Source: Cinclus cinclus
Taxonomy: Eukaryota > Chordata > Aves > Passeriformes > Cinclidae
DNA: 64,000 bases
Assembly (NCBI RefSeq): GCF_963662255.1
Contig: NW_026912196.1
Coordinates: 880,501 to 944,500, forward strand
Reading direction: 5' to 3'
Both the position numbers and the translations under genes were made by a program. Under the pieces are notes generated by a model. That model worked only from the letters and a program-made list of their open reading frames with translations. It made no database searches and had not been told where the DNA came from. Of this stretch, positions 11,685-22,103 are shown in pieces. How positions within the stretch are numbered: the first letter of the stretch is position 1; each line of letters begins with the position of its first letter.

Positions 11685-11751
11685 TATAAAGTGGGGGGAA
11701 GAAGGCAGAAACCAGGGGACATTTGCAGTGGTGGCGTTTGTCTTCCCAGGT
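11685..11751 (+). promoter_or_regulatory. TATA box and first-exon donor candidate, L1
   Basis: TATAAA at 11685-11690 is followed 60 bases later by a good splice donor, CAG|GTAACT, with the intron starting at 11750. A transcript starting about 30 bases after the TATA box would have a first exon of some 30 nt. No coding exon is recognised downstream. Confidence 0.4.
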
Positions 11752-11780
11752 AACTCCTAGGCACGATGGGACTCAGTTTC

Positions 11781-12440
11781 ACCAGTGGCCAGGGTCAGCA
11801 CCAAAGACACAGACACCAGCTGAAGGAATTGCGTAATTTATATAACGCAAAACTGCAAAGAATCACAACAGGAGAAGCTCAGCAATGCACCCAGACATCA
11901 CTCCCAAGAAGTGCCCGCAGTGATTAAGAAAGATCCATCAGCAGTTCCCCCCAGACTTTACCATCACCCAGATGCACACATCAGCTGGGGGAAGCTGTCA
12001 CAGCCAAGGACTGCAGAGCCACTCCCGGACACTGGGAATTCCTGCAGGTGCCTCCAGCCACAGCTGAGGCTTCCAGCCCTGCTGAGAGATGGCCCAGCTC
12101 TGATGGTGTTGAACAGAGAATCTGACAGCACTCCTAGTGCAGGAACATGGGTTTAAGTCTCCTGTTTGGTTCCTCCCAATGCCTGGCCAGGGCTCAAGGA
12201 GGAACCAAGGGAGTTCACTTGGACCAAACACCCCCAAACAAGGCCAGGTGGGACCTTGTTGGATTTCTAAACGCTGAAAGGTAAATCCTTGTTTCACCAA
12301 TACACAGATACAGAGATCGTATTGCTAAAAATGCCTCATTGATGAGCAGATAAAAATATAACATTTGCTTGGAAGGTGCATCTAGAATTCAGCTTTGGCT
12401 CAGGGCCTGGTGTTCAGGCCTTGGTACTTCAACCAGTGCT
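11781..12440 (+). repeat. Internal direct repeat a (L1)
   Basis: About 660 bp, aligned over its whole length with repeat b (15809-16520) at lower identity. It starts ACCAGTGG and contains a long near-identical core (about 11905-12110). Confidence 0.8.
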
Positions 12441-15400
12441 TTGACCAAGGCATGAACTACAGCCTCCATAACAATTCCTTCAATAATGGATTCTTGGATT
12501 TAGGCATGAGGCACAAAGGCATCACCTCTTGTTCTTCAATTAAGCATTAATTGAAGAACAGTTCATTACTCAGGGCTGTAATTTGCAACTCTTTTAAAAC
12601 ATGCCTAATTAGTTGCTCTTCTCTGTTGTTTCTCAAATCCCCACTTTCTCTTGAGACTGTGTCTCTCTTGAGACAAGTCTCAGTGCTCCATTTCCCAGCA
12701 CAAAGTGTCACAACAACTCTAACATGGAATCATTACACACCAAGGGCTCACACTGCAATGTTTGCAGTGACTGCCACAAATGCATTTCACAGCAGCCTCC
12801 AATTTGGCAGGCATGAAGGCAATCTCAACAAGAAGAATTTTCTTCTTTCTGCCACTCTTCTACTGCTCTTCCTATTGAGGTGATTCCTGATTGCTGCACT
12901 TCAGACTCATCACTGACAGAAGTGCAACATTCCTGTCCCGTCATAGCCCAGGCTCCTCCTTGCCCAGCAAGCAGATGATCCAAGGCCATGAGGTTCTGTA
13001 GAGCCCCATTTGTGTTTGTTGGAGCTCACAGGATGTGCTACTGGATATTTGCACAGTATCCTTTTCTACTTCTTCAAATAATCCATGTAGCTCATTAATG
13101 TGAACTCCATAGGACGAGGCAGTGCTCATAGGGCACAGGGTGAACCAGAGTCTTTGGCTTTCTGAGACCAAAGGCACTCTGTGGGGGGAAATGTTCTCTC
13201 GGCCCAAACTCTTCCTTCTGCTTGTTGCTGAAGTACCCCCAAGGGAGGCATCAACACTGCCTGAAAAACAGGACCCAAACACATTGAGGGAAGCCTTTAC
13301 AGGCATTGTCTCTGCACATCCAGCAGGTCCCATTCCCAGTACCAAAGGTCTGATTTCCCATTTCCCACTGTGGGCTGCTGATGCATCCAGGGCTCCTCCC
13401 TGTGCTCCTCTTGTATCCCCCGTGCCTTTGGGCCACAGCAGTTTCACAGTGGCCCTGCAGCTGGCAGTGCTCTAACACTGACCCTGACCAGCTCCAGCAC
13501 CCCAAGTTCTATGGACATTGGGAGTGATGGCAAAGCACAGAAATCCTTTCACACTGGGGCCTCTAACTCCAACAGGGTTCAGTTTCTACTGAAGGGAAAT
13601 CTTAGTGAACCCTGTGAAGCTGATCATTGTATTCCTTTTTTGCACAGCACAGTTTTCTTTAACTGTCCCTGCACTGACTCTGTTAGGAGTCAGAGCCCAC
13701 GGACAGAGCTCTGGCCACCCCACAGGGTGGGCCCTCCAAGGGACCCCCATTCCTCCCAACATTAGTTGAGGACATACCCAGCAATTACTTACATGGAGTA
13801 TTTTGGCTACTAAGATCTTTACATTTTCAGAACAATTTCAGGACTAATCCCTGATGAAACTCTACAGGTGTTTCTGGCAAACAAAGATTCTGGCTGACTC
13901 TCAAGACACAGCTTACAGACATAAGCACTACTTTAGTGACAAGGTGACTCATTCTTTTTCCTCAGTCTCATCCGGGTTAGGAACAGTAATTCCACTGTCC
14001 ATGCAGCTGGTGCCCATTTAATTCCAGAATAATGTCCCTAGGGACCTTTGCTGTTCAGCTTTCCTGCGCTGTCTGCGGGTAACAAGGCTTGCTGGGGTCC
14101 TTTCCCCTTTGGCTGGAGAGGTGCCGGGTCCCAGGCCCTGAGGGACCCCCAGGCTCCTGGCTGGAATTCGTCTGGAAGTGCCTCAGTGTCACATCAGCCT
14201 TCACATGGAGCCCCTTGGATCAGAGCATTTTCCAAACGGGACCCTTGGGGCAAACACGCAGATGTGGTCTGGCACGATCTCTAAAACAATATCCCAAAAC
14301 ATCCACTTGTTCTCACATAGAGCACTTGGCTGCAGGGACATATTGCCAGGTTCCAGCATTCCAACAGTCTTGTCTTTCCCCAGAGCTGCTCCTGCAGCTG
14401 GCTCGGGAGGGCCACTTGGCCTCTCCACCCACACTTTGGCTCCATTATTAGGACTGCTGCATCCAAAGCCTTGATCTCCACAAACAGTGCTGATCTGAGC
14501 TGGATCTCCTTCCTTCACTGATGTTTGGAAAGCTGGAAGATCAATAATGGTGCTACTGTGCCACAGGGCTAAATCATCCAATCTTGTTCACTATTGCTGA
14601 AAAGGATTACTTTGATTTCTCCTTGACAATCTGCATCAATTCCTCTTCCCGTGACGTGAACCCTTTGCAAGGCCAAGCTCCAGTGAGCAGTTCCCCAAAC
14701 AAAGTGTCCTGGAGGAATCTGAACTCCTCTTTCCATATTGATAACTCTCATTTGCTTCTGATTTATCCTAATTAATTCCAATTCATCACAGTCCAGCCCT
14801 GCAGCCTCTGGGGGGCCCTGTCAGGGACCATGGCTCCCAGAACAATTTCCCAGGAAGTCCAAGTCTCACTGGCCATGGTTGTATTTGCAAACCGGGAGGA
14901 GCCATGCACATCCAGGGCCTTTCCATTTCCCAGTGGGCCCATTGCTAAGGGTAGGGAGCACATCTGGGAGTTGGCTTCTCCATCGGGCCAGCTTCTCAGC
15001 TCCTCATTTTTTCAACTGCTCTTTTAACAAACATTCATCTGTCCAACCAATGCCGCAGCTTGTGGATAGCCTGCTGTATGAAAAACCCAGCAGTCTTAAT
15101 CACTGTGTTTTCCACACTAACAAAAAACACATTCCACATCACAGTGTCAGCAAACCCCATGAAAGCAGCCAATTTCATCCCTTCCTCCTGTATTCATTAC
15201 AAACAGTCTCACAAAGTTTGCCGTGACGTTGATGTCCTTGTTAAAGCTTTTCTGTAGGGTATTCAGTGTTACATCCCTGAGCAACCAAAGCTAACACACG
15301 AGTACTGTCAGCATTATTTCACATTATTATTATTATTATTTATATAAAAATAAAAATATTATTTCATGACATGTAAGATATGCGTACACATATGTATATA

Positions 15401-15808
15401 TAATACAGTAACATCATTATATCACAAGCACAATAAAATTCAAGCTCAAGATTAAAACTTTTTCTGTGTCTCCATGTGGGAGTGTTCCAACACAAATTGT
15501 TCCTTCTGTTGCTGCTGTTTCCAATATGCTCTTAACAAAATCCATCCTCATCCTCCCAAAACACACAAGTTCTTTTCCTTTTTCCATATGCAATTTTGGG
15601 ATGCATTTGAAGACACCCACTGGTTCAGCCTCTTTTAACTCACGGCTCCACTGCTCCCACGGTGCTCTGACCTCAGCCCACTCCTGAGACACACAACTCT
15701 AGGGAAGGGCTTCGCATCCAGCAATTTCCAACGGGTCGGACTCCTTACATTTACATTTTAAAAGTGACATTTTGTTGTGATCCAGCCAGACTACGCCACT
15801 TTGCTTTT
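12441..15808. other. Unrecognised conserved 3.4 kb between repeats a and b (L1)
   Basis: No known domain. On the minus strand several frames of 60-168 codons stay open in all four arms (for example 12941-13447 and 14201-14581). The DNA at about 14255-14345 and 14820-14900 encodes two related minus-strand segments with a W-x-x-W-[DE]-I-V-L pattern, suggesting an internally repeated, now broken, coding sequence. AT-rich simple sequence with (ATT)n lies at 15317-15360. No promoter or complete gene is visible. Confidence 0.45.
12531..12559. repeat. Perfect 13 bp inverted repeat (hairpin), L1
   Basis: GTTCTTCAATTAA, then GCA, then its exact reverse complement. It is present unbroken in all four arms (28586-28614, 43657-43685, 59724-59752). 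Confidence 0.85.
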
Positions 15809-16520
15809 ACCAGTGGGCAAGGTCAGCACCAAAGACACAGACACCAGCTGAAGGAATTGCCTAATTTTCTAAAGTTCAAAGCAGCAAAGAATCACAGAAG
15901 GAGAAGCTCAGCAATGCACCCAGTCCTCACTCCCAAGAAGTGCCCGCAGTGATTAAGAAAGATCCATCAGCAGTTCCCCCCAGACTTTACCATCACCCAG
16001 ATGCACACATCAGCTGGGGGAAGCTGTCACAGCCAAGGACTGCAGAGCCACTCCCGGACACTGGGAATTCCTGCAGGTGCCTCCAGCCACAGCTGAGGCT
16101 TCCAGCCCCGCTGAGAGAGGGCCCAGCTCTGACAGTGCTGAAGAAACAAAACTGACAGCACTTCTAGTGCAGCAACATGTGGTTTCATTCTCCTCTTGGC
16201 TCACACCCAGAGCCTGGCCAGGGCTCAAGGAGGAACCCAAGGAGTTGGCTTTGACCAAACACACCCCAAACAAGGCCAGATGTTGGATTTCACGGCCTTG
16301 TTCGGCTTCTAAATACACAAAGGTCAATCCACCTTTCACTCATGAGTGCATACATCTATCACAGCGCTCATGTCCGTGCATAGTTTGGTCATGTGTGGAT
16401 ACAAAGATAACATTTGGTTGGAAGGTTCATCCAGAGATCCCCTTTGGCTCAGGGCCTGGTGTTCAGCCCTCAGTCAGGGCCTCTTGTCCAGCCTTTGGTA
16501 CTTCAGGCATGCGATTTACT
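15809..16520 (+). repeat. Internal direct repeat b (L1)
   Basis: Second, diverged copy of repeat a. The block from about 15934 to 16120 is nearly identical to 11905-12090, while the flanks have drifted. Confidence 0.8.
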
Positions 16521-16610
16521 GCTGGGCTTGACAGTGCTGGGTGAACAGCAGGACTGCATGAGCTCTGAGGTCTTTCCCAACTGGAAGGATTCTGTAATTC
16601 CAGGATTCCA
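16508..16610 (+). mobile_element. CR1-like LINE 3' end (L1)
   Basis: This short stretch resembles the 3' untranslated end of avian CR1 retroposons: an AGGTCTTTCCCAACTGGAAG-like block followed by the degenerate octamer tail (ATTCTGTAATTCCAGGATTCC region). It is 5' truncated, as CR1 copies usually are. Confidence 0.5.
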
Positions 16611-17248
16611 TCTGCTGCATTCAGCTAGGTCCATGTTAGCAGCATTCCTTGAGTCCAAAAGGCCCCTCTTGGTCAGCCCTTGTGGCCTAAGGCTCCAGCT
16701 CCTTTAGCTCCTGCTGCTAAGCTGCTCATGCTGAACGAGAGGGCTCAGGGAGAAGAAGAATACAGCTCATGCAATTCCTTCTGGGACGCTGAGAGGGGAG
16801 GGTGTGGCACCAGGAGCATTGTTTGCTGTGGCCTCCTCTCTACCCTTCAGGCCCTTCAGTGCTTTGAAGCAGCCAAGAGCTTTCTTCAAGGGTGCAAGGA
16901 AGCAGCTGTTCCTGCTCCCAGCTCTGGCTCTTCCCACTCTCTGACCTTGACTGGTTTTGTCCCTCTCGCTGTGCCCTCTGCTCCCCCTGTGCTTGGTGGC
17001 TGCTGCCCAGGACTGTGGCACTGGCACACATCAAGGGCTCCAGCCCCTCCTTTCTCTGCCCTTGCAGCTGCCTGCTCACAGCAGCCTTTTCCACCTGGAA
17101 GCTCCCCATGGAGAGAGAGTCCCCACCTCTGTTCCCTGCACAACCTCCAGGATGCCAGCGCTGCCATCTCCAGTCCCTGCTGGCACTGAGGGTTCCCAGG
17201 TGCCCCAGGCTGCTGTGACACCACTGCACACGGCAGGAACAGTGCCAG
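16611..17248. other. Inner end of arm L1, no gene
   Basis: GC-rich, stop-poor on both strands, with overlapping frames and no domain. The near-perfect palindrome stops here at AGTGCCAGG. Confidence 0.5.
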
Positions 17249-18071
17249 GGGCTGTGCTCAAAGTCAGGTCCATGTGCTGCTGCTGCTGCTGCTGCTGCTG
17301 CTGTGGGTGTCGTTTTTTTCCAGCCCTGCCCAGAGTCAGGGATCAGATCCAGGCACTGCTGCTGCTCCCTCGGGATCAGCCACAATTTGGCTGTTGCTGT
17401 CAGTGCCAGCAGAAGCGGTGGCTGGAGCAGCGGGTGCTGACAGTGCCCCAAGTACACACAGGGGTCCCTGGGCTGGGGGTTGGGAGCTGGGAGGCAGCTG
17501 CCCCTTCTTCTCCCTCTGCCCCTTCTTCTCCCTCTGCCCCCACAGAGCTGGGCCAGGCACAAGGGGGGCAGCACAGCAAACAGGGAGCCTGCAAGTCTCT
17601 TCCAGCCCTGTCTGCTGAGAGTTTGGCCCTTGGAGCTCCAGGTGGACAAAGGCAGCTGCTCCTGGTCCCTCTGTGTGTCCCTGTGTTCAGCTGTGCTGCT
17701 CCATCAGTCCGTGCCCAGCAATGGGAAAAGCCTCAGGCCTGCAGGGCCAGGAGCTGCTGGGCTCTGCCTGGGCAGCTCAGCCAGCGGGAAGGAGCTGCTC
17801 CACACGGGAACCAGGAGCGAAGGACACTCCTGTTTTAGGAGAGGATTTCTGTTCTAGGAAAAACAAAAAACATAGAAAAGGAAAAAAAAAACACAGAAAA
17901 CATGTGAAAGATACAAACAAAACAACGTGTTAGTGAAAAGTAGTCCAGACCTTTGTATAAAGGGGCAACCGATCTTTTTAAAACAAGGACTAAGTTATTT
18001 ACTTTAGAAACGTGCTGATGGTATGGATCCATCTTACTGACCTCAGCAGCCTATTTAAAACGATGTTGGGG
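17249..18071. other. Spacer 1, left part
   Basis: Holds a CTG tract (17274-17303), then a stretch (17685-17760) that pairs at lower identity with 23821-23895 on the other side of the spacer, then A-rich DNA near 17860-17930. No gene is recognised. Confidence 0.5.
17274..17303 (+). repeat. (CTG)n microsatellite, spacer 1
   Basis: About ten CTG triplets. The second spacer (48401-48427) has one triplet fewer. Confidence 0.9.
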
Positions 18072-18077
18072 TTTATT
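18072..18077 (-). terminator. Candidate poly(A) signal for PIM1-like gene 1
   Basis: AATAAA on the minus strand, about 1.4 kb downstream of the stop codon at 19509. It is the first clear signal noticed in that direction, so a long 3' UTR would be needed. Confidence 0.35.
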
Positions 18078-19078
18078 TCCAATATTGTTATTTTCAATTG
18101 TGGTTGAAGCAAGAGGAAATTGCTTTGTGCCCTGCCAGCTCCAAGCAGGACTGGGAAACTAAACTCTGTCAAACCCCAAATCCTTTTTGAAGATGCCCTT
18201 CCTTCTCACCCTTCAAATGAGGTGCGCTGTTCCCTTTGAAATTGTCAGTGATTTCTTCAAGATGGAAAGACCCACTTACAGCTTTTTGCTCTGGTTTGGA
18301 AGTGCAGAAGGGCAACTCTCCATCCATCAGCTCCAGACTGCACTGCCTTAGGAACACGGCCCACTCGCCAGGTTTTGCCCACTCGTGGCACTTCTAGAGG
18401 AGGAAGAAATTGCACAATTGCTACGGCACAATTCCAGACAAAAAGGAATGGAGACAGACAAAACATCCTGTGGAGATCCAGGCATTCAGCTGGGACCGTG
18501 GAGAGTTTGGGTTCTTGCCAATTGGGTGTGTGTCCCTAACTGCAATCTCTTGGCCTGCAGGAGAGTCTCCCTCACCTGCAAAAGCAGAAAGCTCAGGCGG
18601 TGTGCTGGGAACGGGCTCGTGTGATGCAAAGCTCTCAGAGCCCTGTGAGGGCAGAGCGGGCCCAGCCGTGCCCAGGGCTGAGCCCAGCAGAGCCCTGGCA
18701 CGGCCCAGAGCTGCCTCAGCATCCGCAGAGCCCGGCTGCAAGGAGAGAACCCAGAAACCACCCCTCAGCTGAAGGCTCCTGTCCCCCTTGTCCCAACCAC
18801 GAGCAGTGCCCAGGCCATGCTGCCTGTGCCCAGAGCTGGGCACAAACCTCCCAGTCACTGCTGCCTCTGGGAGCAGAGCACGAGGGCAGGACACGTGCCC
18901 AGCCTGCAGCCAGCCATGGCACATCCAGCCCCTCAGCAGCTGCCCAGAGCCAAAAAGCACCTTGGCAGCCCACTGAAGAACTCCTTGCATCTACTCCAGC
19001 AAAGGGGGAACCTTTGGTTGCCAGCCAGGGGCCAGGCCATGCCCAGATCTGGGAGCATCCCCCTAGCTGTGGACTCAC
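18078..19078. other. Region downstream of PIM1-like gene 1
   Basis: The part at about 18730-18930 resembles the intron between exons 6 and 5 of the intact gene (about 19625-19795), so it belongs to the remains of a second kinase copy. The rest shows no domain. Confidence 0.45.
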
Positions 19079-19262
19079 CTGCACACTGGGCGTGGAGCGT
19101 GTCTTTGAAGAAGGTGCCAGAATCAAAGTCCATCATCTCCTGCTGCCAGTGGCCAGGTCGAGGAAGAGGCTGTCAGCCTTGAGGTTGTCCTTGCAGCAGC
19201 TCCACGTGGTACAGCTTCTCCAGGGGCTGCTGCTCCTTCCCTGGGGGCCAGACCAGGCTGTC
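19079..19262 (-). pseudogene. PIM1-like exon 4 fragment, copy 1
   Basis: A decayed second copy of kinase exon 4 lies just downstream of the intact gene. The 3' end is readable in one frame (DFDSGTFFKDTLHAQCAG) and corresponds to the DFG segment and activation loop of the intact gene. It is followed by a conserved donor (CAG|GTGAGT) at 19078. DFG has become DFD. The upstream part, with the catalytic-loop region, is frameshifted and the HRD motif is not recognisable. No matching exons 1-3, 5 or 6 are seen. It indicates an older tandem duplication of the kinase gene before the palindrome unit was copied. Confidence 0.7.
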
Positions 19263-19508
19263 AGTGTTCTGCCCAGGGACTCAGCCATCACTGAAGCAGG
19301 ACAAGTAAAACCAGGATGCATGGTGGCCGCCAGTGCTTGCAAGACCAGCCCAGCTCCAGAACGGACGTTCCCATCTGATGACCCCTGCTCCATGGTACAG
19401 GCAGGAGAAAAAAGTCTGTGTTTCTTTGCTTCTTATCACCAAGACACGTGTGGAGCTGTTTGATCCAGGCTCCCGGATCAAACGGTGCCTGTGAATCTCT
19501 CCCATCTT

Positions 19509-21993
19509 CTAGGGCAGGTGAACACCCTGCAGCCAGGGGTCATAGAAGAGATCTTCCAAAGATGGCCTGTCCATGGAGTGCATGCATAAACACCATCTGA
19601 TAACATCTTGGCACTCTGGGGAGAGAAACCACAAATCACCGGTCAGCTGGAGGAGGATCCTGTTCACTTTGCCCCACTGTTCCCGTGCCCAGGCTCTGCT
19701 GGATCTGCTCAGAGCTGGGCCTGAGCTTTGCAGTCAATTCCCTGTTTTGGAGGAGAGCAGGAGAGCAGGACATGTGCCACATCCCAGAGATGAGGATTCA
19801 CCTTGAGAGAGCCCTCGTGGGAACATGAGCTGGCCCCAGACGATGTCCCGGCCCTTCTTGAACGGGTGCTTCCCGCAGACCATCTGGTACAGCAGGATAC
19901 CCAGGGACCAGACCGTTGCTGCCTCGCCGTGGTAGCATTTCAGGTGGGTCCACTCTGGGGGGCTGTAGGACCGTGTCCCTATGGAATACAGATGGAGCTC
20001 ATCACGGGGATGCTGCTGCTCCCAGCGCCTCACCCCAGCATCCCTGGGATTGGGGGGACCGCACCAGTGGCACAGGAGTGACCCGCTGCCTCGTCACCAA
20101 CACCTGACTCCGGCGTACAAAAAGGAGGGACGGAAAAGAAACCACTGGTGTTGGGAGAGGGCAGCAGTAGCCCTGAGAAGGCCCAACCATGACACCCAGA
20201 AGAAAAACCCACCCAGGGGTGGGAAAAACCCACTCTCCTCTCTGCTTGCATTGCCCCCAATAAACATTAACAAGCCAAGGCAAACAGGGGCAGCAAAGCA
20301 GTCCAAGCCCTTCCTCGCCTGCACACCAAACGGAGCCGTGCACGGGTCTGAGCCCCCTCTCTTGCTCCCCCCAGGGGGTTTGTGTCGGGCTGGCTGCCCC
20401 AGCTCCAGCCACGGCTGAGTGGGTGGTGAATGCCGTTGGCAGGGCTGGGAGCTGGCTCCCCTCTGATCCCCACTCAAAAGCAACTTTTGGTGCAGGAGAA
20501 GCAATCCCATGACCTGCAGCAAAGCGGGGAATCCAAGCGGGGTGCCACAGTCAGGCTGGGCCATGAGATGCCCAGGGGCATCCCCCAGGCTGGGCTCACC
20601 TGCAAACTGGGTGTAGAGTGTGTCCTGGAGGAAGGTGCCACAGCCAAAGTCAATCAGTTTGGCCTGTCCGGTGGCCAGGTCGATGAGGATGTTGCTAGGT
20701 TTGATGTCGCGGTGCAGGACCCCACAGCTGCTGCAGTGCCGCACGGCCTCCAGCACCTGGCGGAACAGCCCCCGCGCCTCCTCCTCCGGCAGGGAGCCCC
20801 GAGCCACGATGAAATCCAAGAGGTCCTGACATGGCTCGGGACGCTCCAGCACCAACAAGACGCAGCTGGGCAGCTCAAACCACTCCAGGAGCTGAATTAC
20901 TCCACGGAACCCAGTGGACACCTTGTCCAGCAGCACGACCTCCAGGGGCGCACGGGCGCCGTTGGGCTGCGCGAGGACCACGATGCCGTCAGTGGGGCTG
21001 AGGCCGTGCCAGGGCTCTGGAACGCCTCAGCCAGCCCGGGATGCTCTGCATCCCCCGCTCAGCCCACGCCCGCTCTCCTTGCAGGGCTCCCGGCGGCTCC
21101 CAGCCTGCCGGGCCCAGGCTCCCCGCCGCCCGCAACGCCCCGGCTTCTGCCGCTGGCCCCGCTCACTCACCAGCTCGCCCCAATGGCGGATGCGATCCCG
21201 CCGCACGCATTTGATGGCCACCTGCGAACCAAGGGGCAGCAGCGGGCTCAGATCGCCGCCCGGCCCGCCGCGCCCCGGCCTCCTCCTCCGCCCTCCATCT
21301 CTTCCTCTACCTCCTCCTCCTCCTCCTCCTCCTCCGCCCGCCGCCGGCCCCGCCACTCACCGGGGCGCCGTCCGCGAGCCGGGTCCCCGAGAAGACGCTG
21401 CCGAAGCCGCCGCTGCCCAGCAGCGAACCCAGCCGGTACCGCTCCTGCAAGGCCCCCTGCGCCTTCCCTGCGGGCGACACGCGGCCGTCAGCGCTCGGCC
21501 CGGGGCCACACACGGCCCCCGACCGCCCCCCGACCGTCCCGGGCCGGGCATCCCCACCCGCCCCGGGCCCTGGCGGCTCGGGGCCGGCGGCCGCGCTGCC
21601 GAGCGGCGGAGCTCGGGCCGGGGAAGCCGCAGCGGAGGCGGCGGGAGCGGCCGCGCCGCGTGTCTCCTCAGCGGGCCCCTGGAGGAGCCGGGGCCGGGGC
21701 CGGGGCCGGGGCAGGGGCCGCAGCCGGGCCAGGGGCCGGAGGCGGGGCCGGAGCCGGGGTAGGGGCGGGGATCGGGGCCGGGCTCGGGGTCGGGGCCGGG
21801 GCCGGGCTCGGGTTCGGGCTCCGGCCAGGCAAAGCCAAAGGGCAGCGATGCTGCCCCAGCCCCAGGCACTGATGCCCGCCCAGCACCGCCACAGCCACGA
21901 AAGCCAGAGCCGGGCAGAGGCGAGCCCGGGGTGGGACGGACGGGGCAGGTGACGGGGCAGCCCCGCCCGAGGCCGGGGGCGGGCCGGGGGCAT
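19509..21993 (-). CDS. PIM1-like serine/threonine kinase, copy 1 (six exons)
   Basis: A predicted cytoplasmic/nuclear protein kinase of the PIM family (constitutively active survival and proliferation kinases). Exons on the minus strand: 21993-21558, 21467-21361, 21221-21171, 20966-20600, 19978-19802, 19615-19509. All five introns are GT-AG and the phases fit. Exons 3 and 5 are 51 and 177 nt, as expected from the human PIM1 protein segments they match. The product is about 414 residues: glycine loop LGSGGFGS at 163-170, VAIK lysine K185, alpha-C glutamate E207, PIM-type hinge ERPEP at 239-243, HRDIK with D285 and N290, DFG at 304-306, and SPPEW in exon 5. All catalytic residues are present. 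The first about 145 residues are Arg/Pro/Ala-rich and unlike mammalian PIM1. Intron 1 (90 nt) has no stop and is in frame, so a 444-residue form is possible. An upstream in-frame ATG at 22491 is an alternative start. Relative to family members the C terminus stops early, at the TAG at 19511-19509. Confidence 0.85.
21302..21336 (+). repeat. (CTC)n tract in PIM1-like intron 2, copy 1
   Basis: GAG/GGA repeats on the coding strand, just after the exon 2 donor. The second copy is 3 bp longer. Confidence 0.85.
21687..21826 (+). repeat. Degenerate GGGGCC hexanucleotide repeat in exon 1, copy 1
   Basis: GGGGCC and variants, about 140 bp. On the coding (minus) strand the frame joined to the kinase reads mainly Arg-Pro/Arg-Ala. 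The other two frames (Ala-Pro and Gly-Pro rich) are also free of stops. Confidence 0.85.
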
Positions 21994-22103
21994 GGCCCGG
22001 TCCGGCAGGGGGAGAGGGGGAGACGACGGGGGGGTCTGGGGAACGGAGCCCGGGGAGAAGGGATAGAATGAACAAGAAAGAGAGTAAGAGGGCTTGTAGA
22101 CTC

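Larger units (their letters stand above)
5394..17248 (+). repeat. Palindrome arm L1
   Basis: It matches R1 (23899-35940) in reverse complement almost base for base: paired positions sum to about 41333 in the receptor region and 41145-41150 nearer the spacer. The shift is mostly a 218 bp segment found only in R1. L1 carries private changes not seen in the other three arms (for example near 13129, 14227, 14741 and 14898), so it is a real separate copy. Confidence 0.95.

Noticed and set aside
12531..12559. tRNA or microRNA gene
   Set aside because: A 13 bp AT-rich stem with a 3-base loop is too short for either, so it is kept only as a hairpin.
20430..21872. 480-codon plus-strand frame across the kinase locus
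   Set aside because: It is the antisense shadow of kinase exons and the CpG island: its residues mirror HRDIK and DFG regions read backward.
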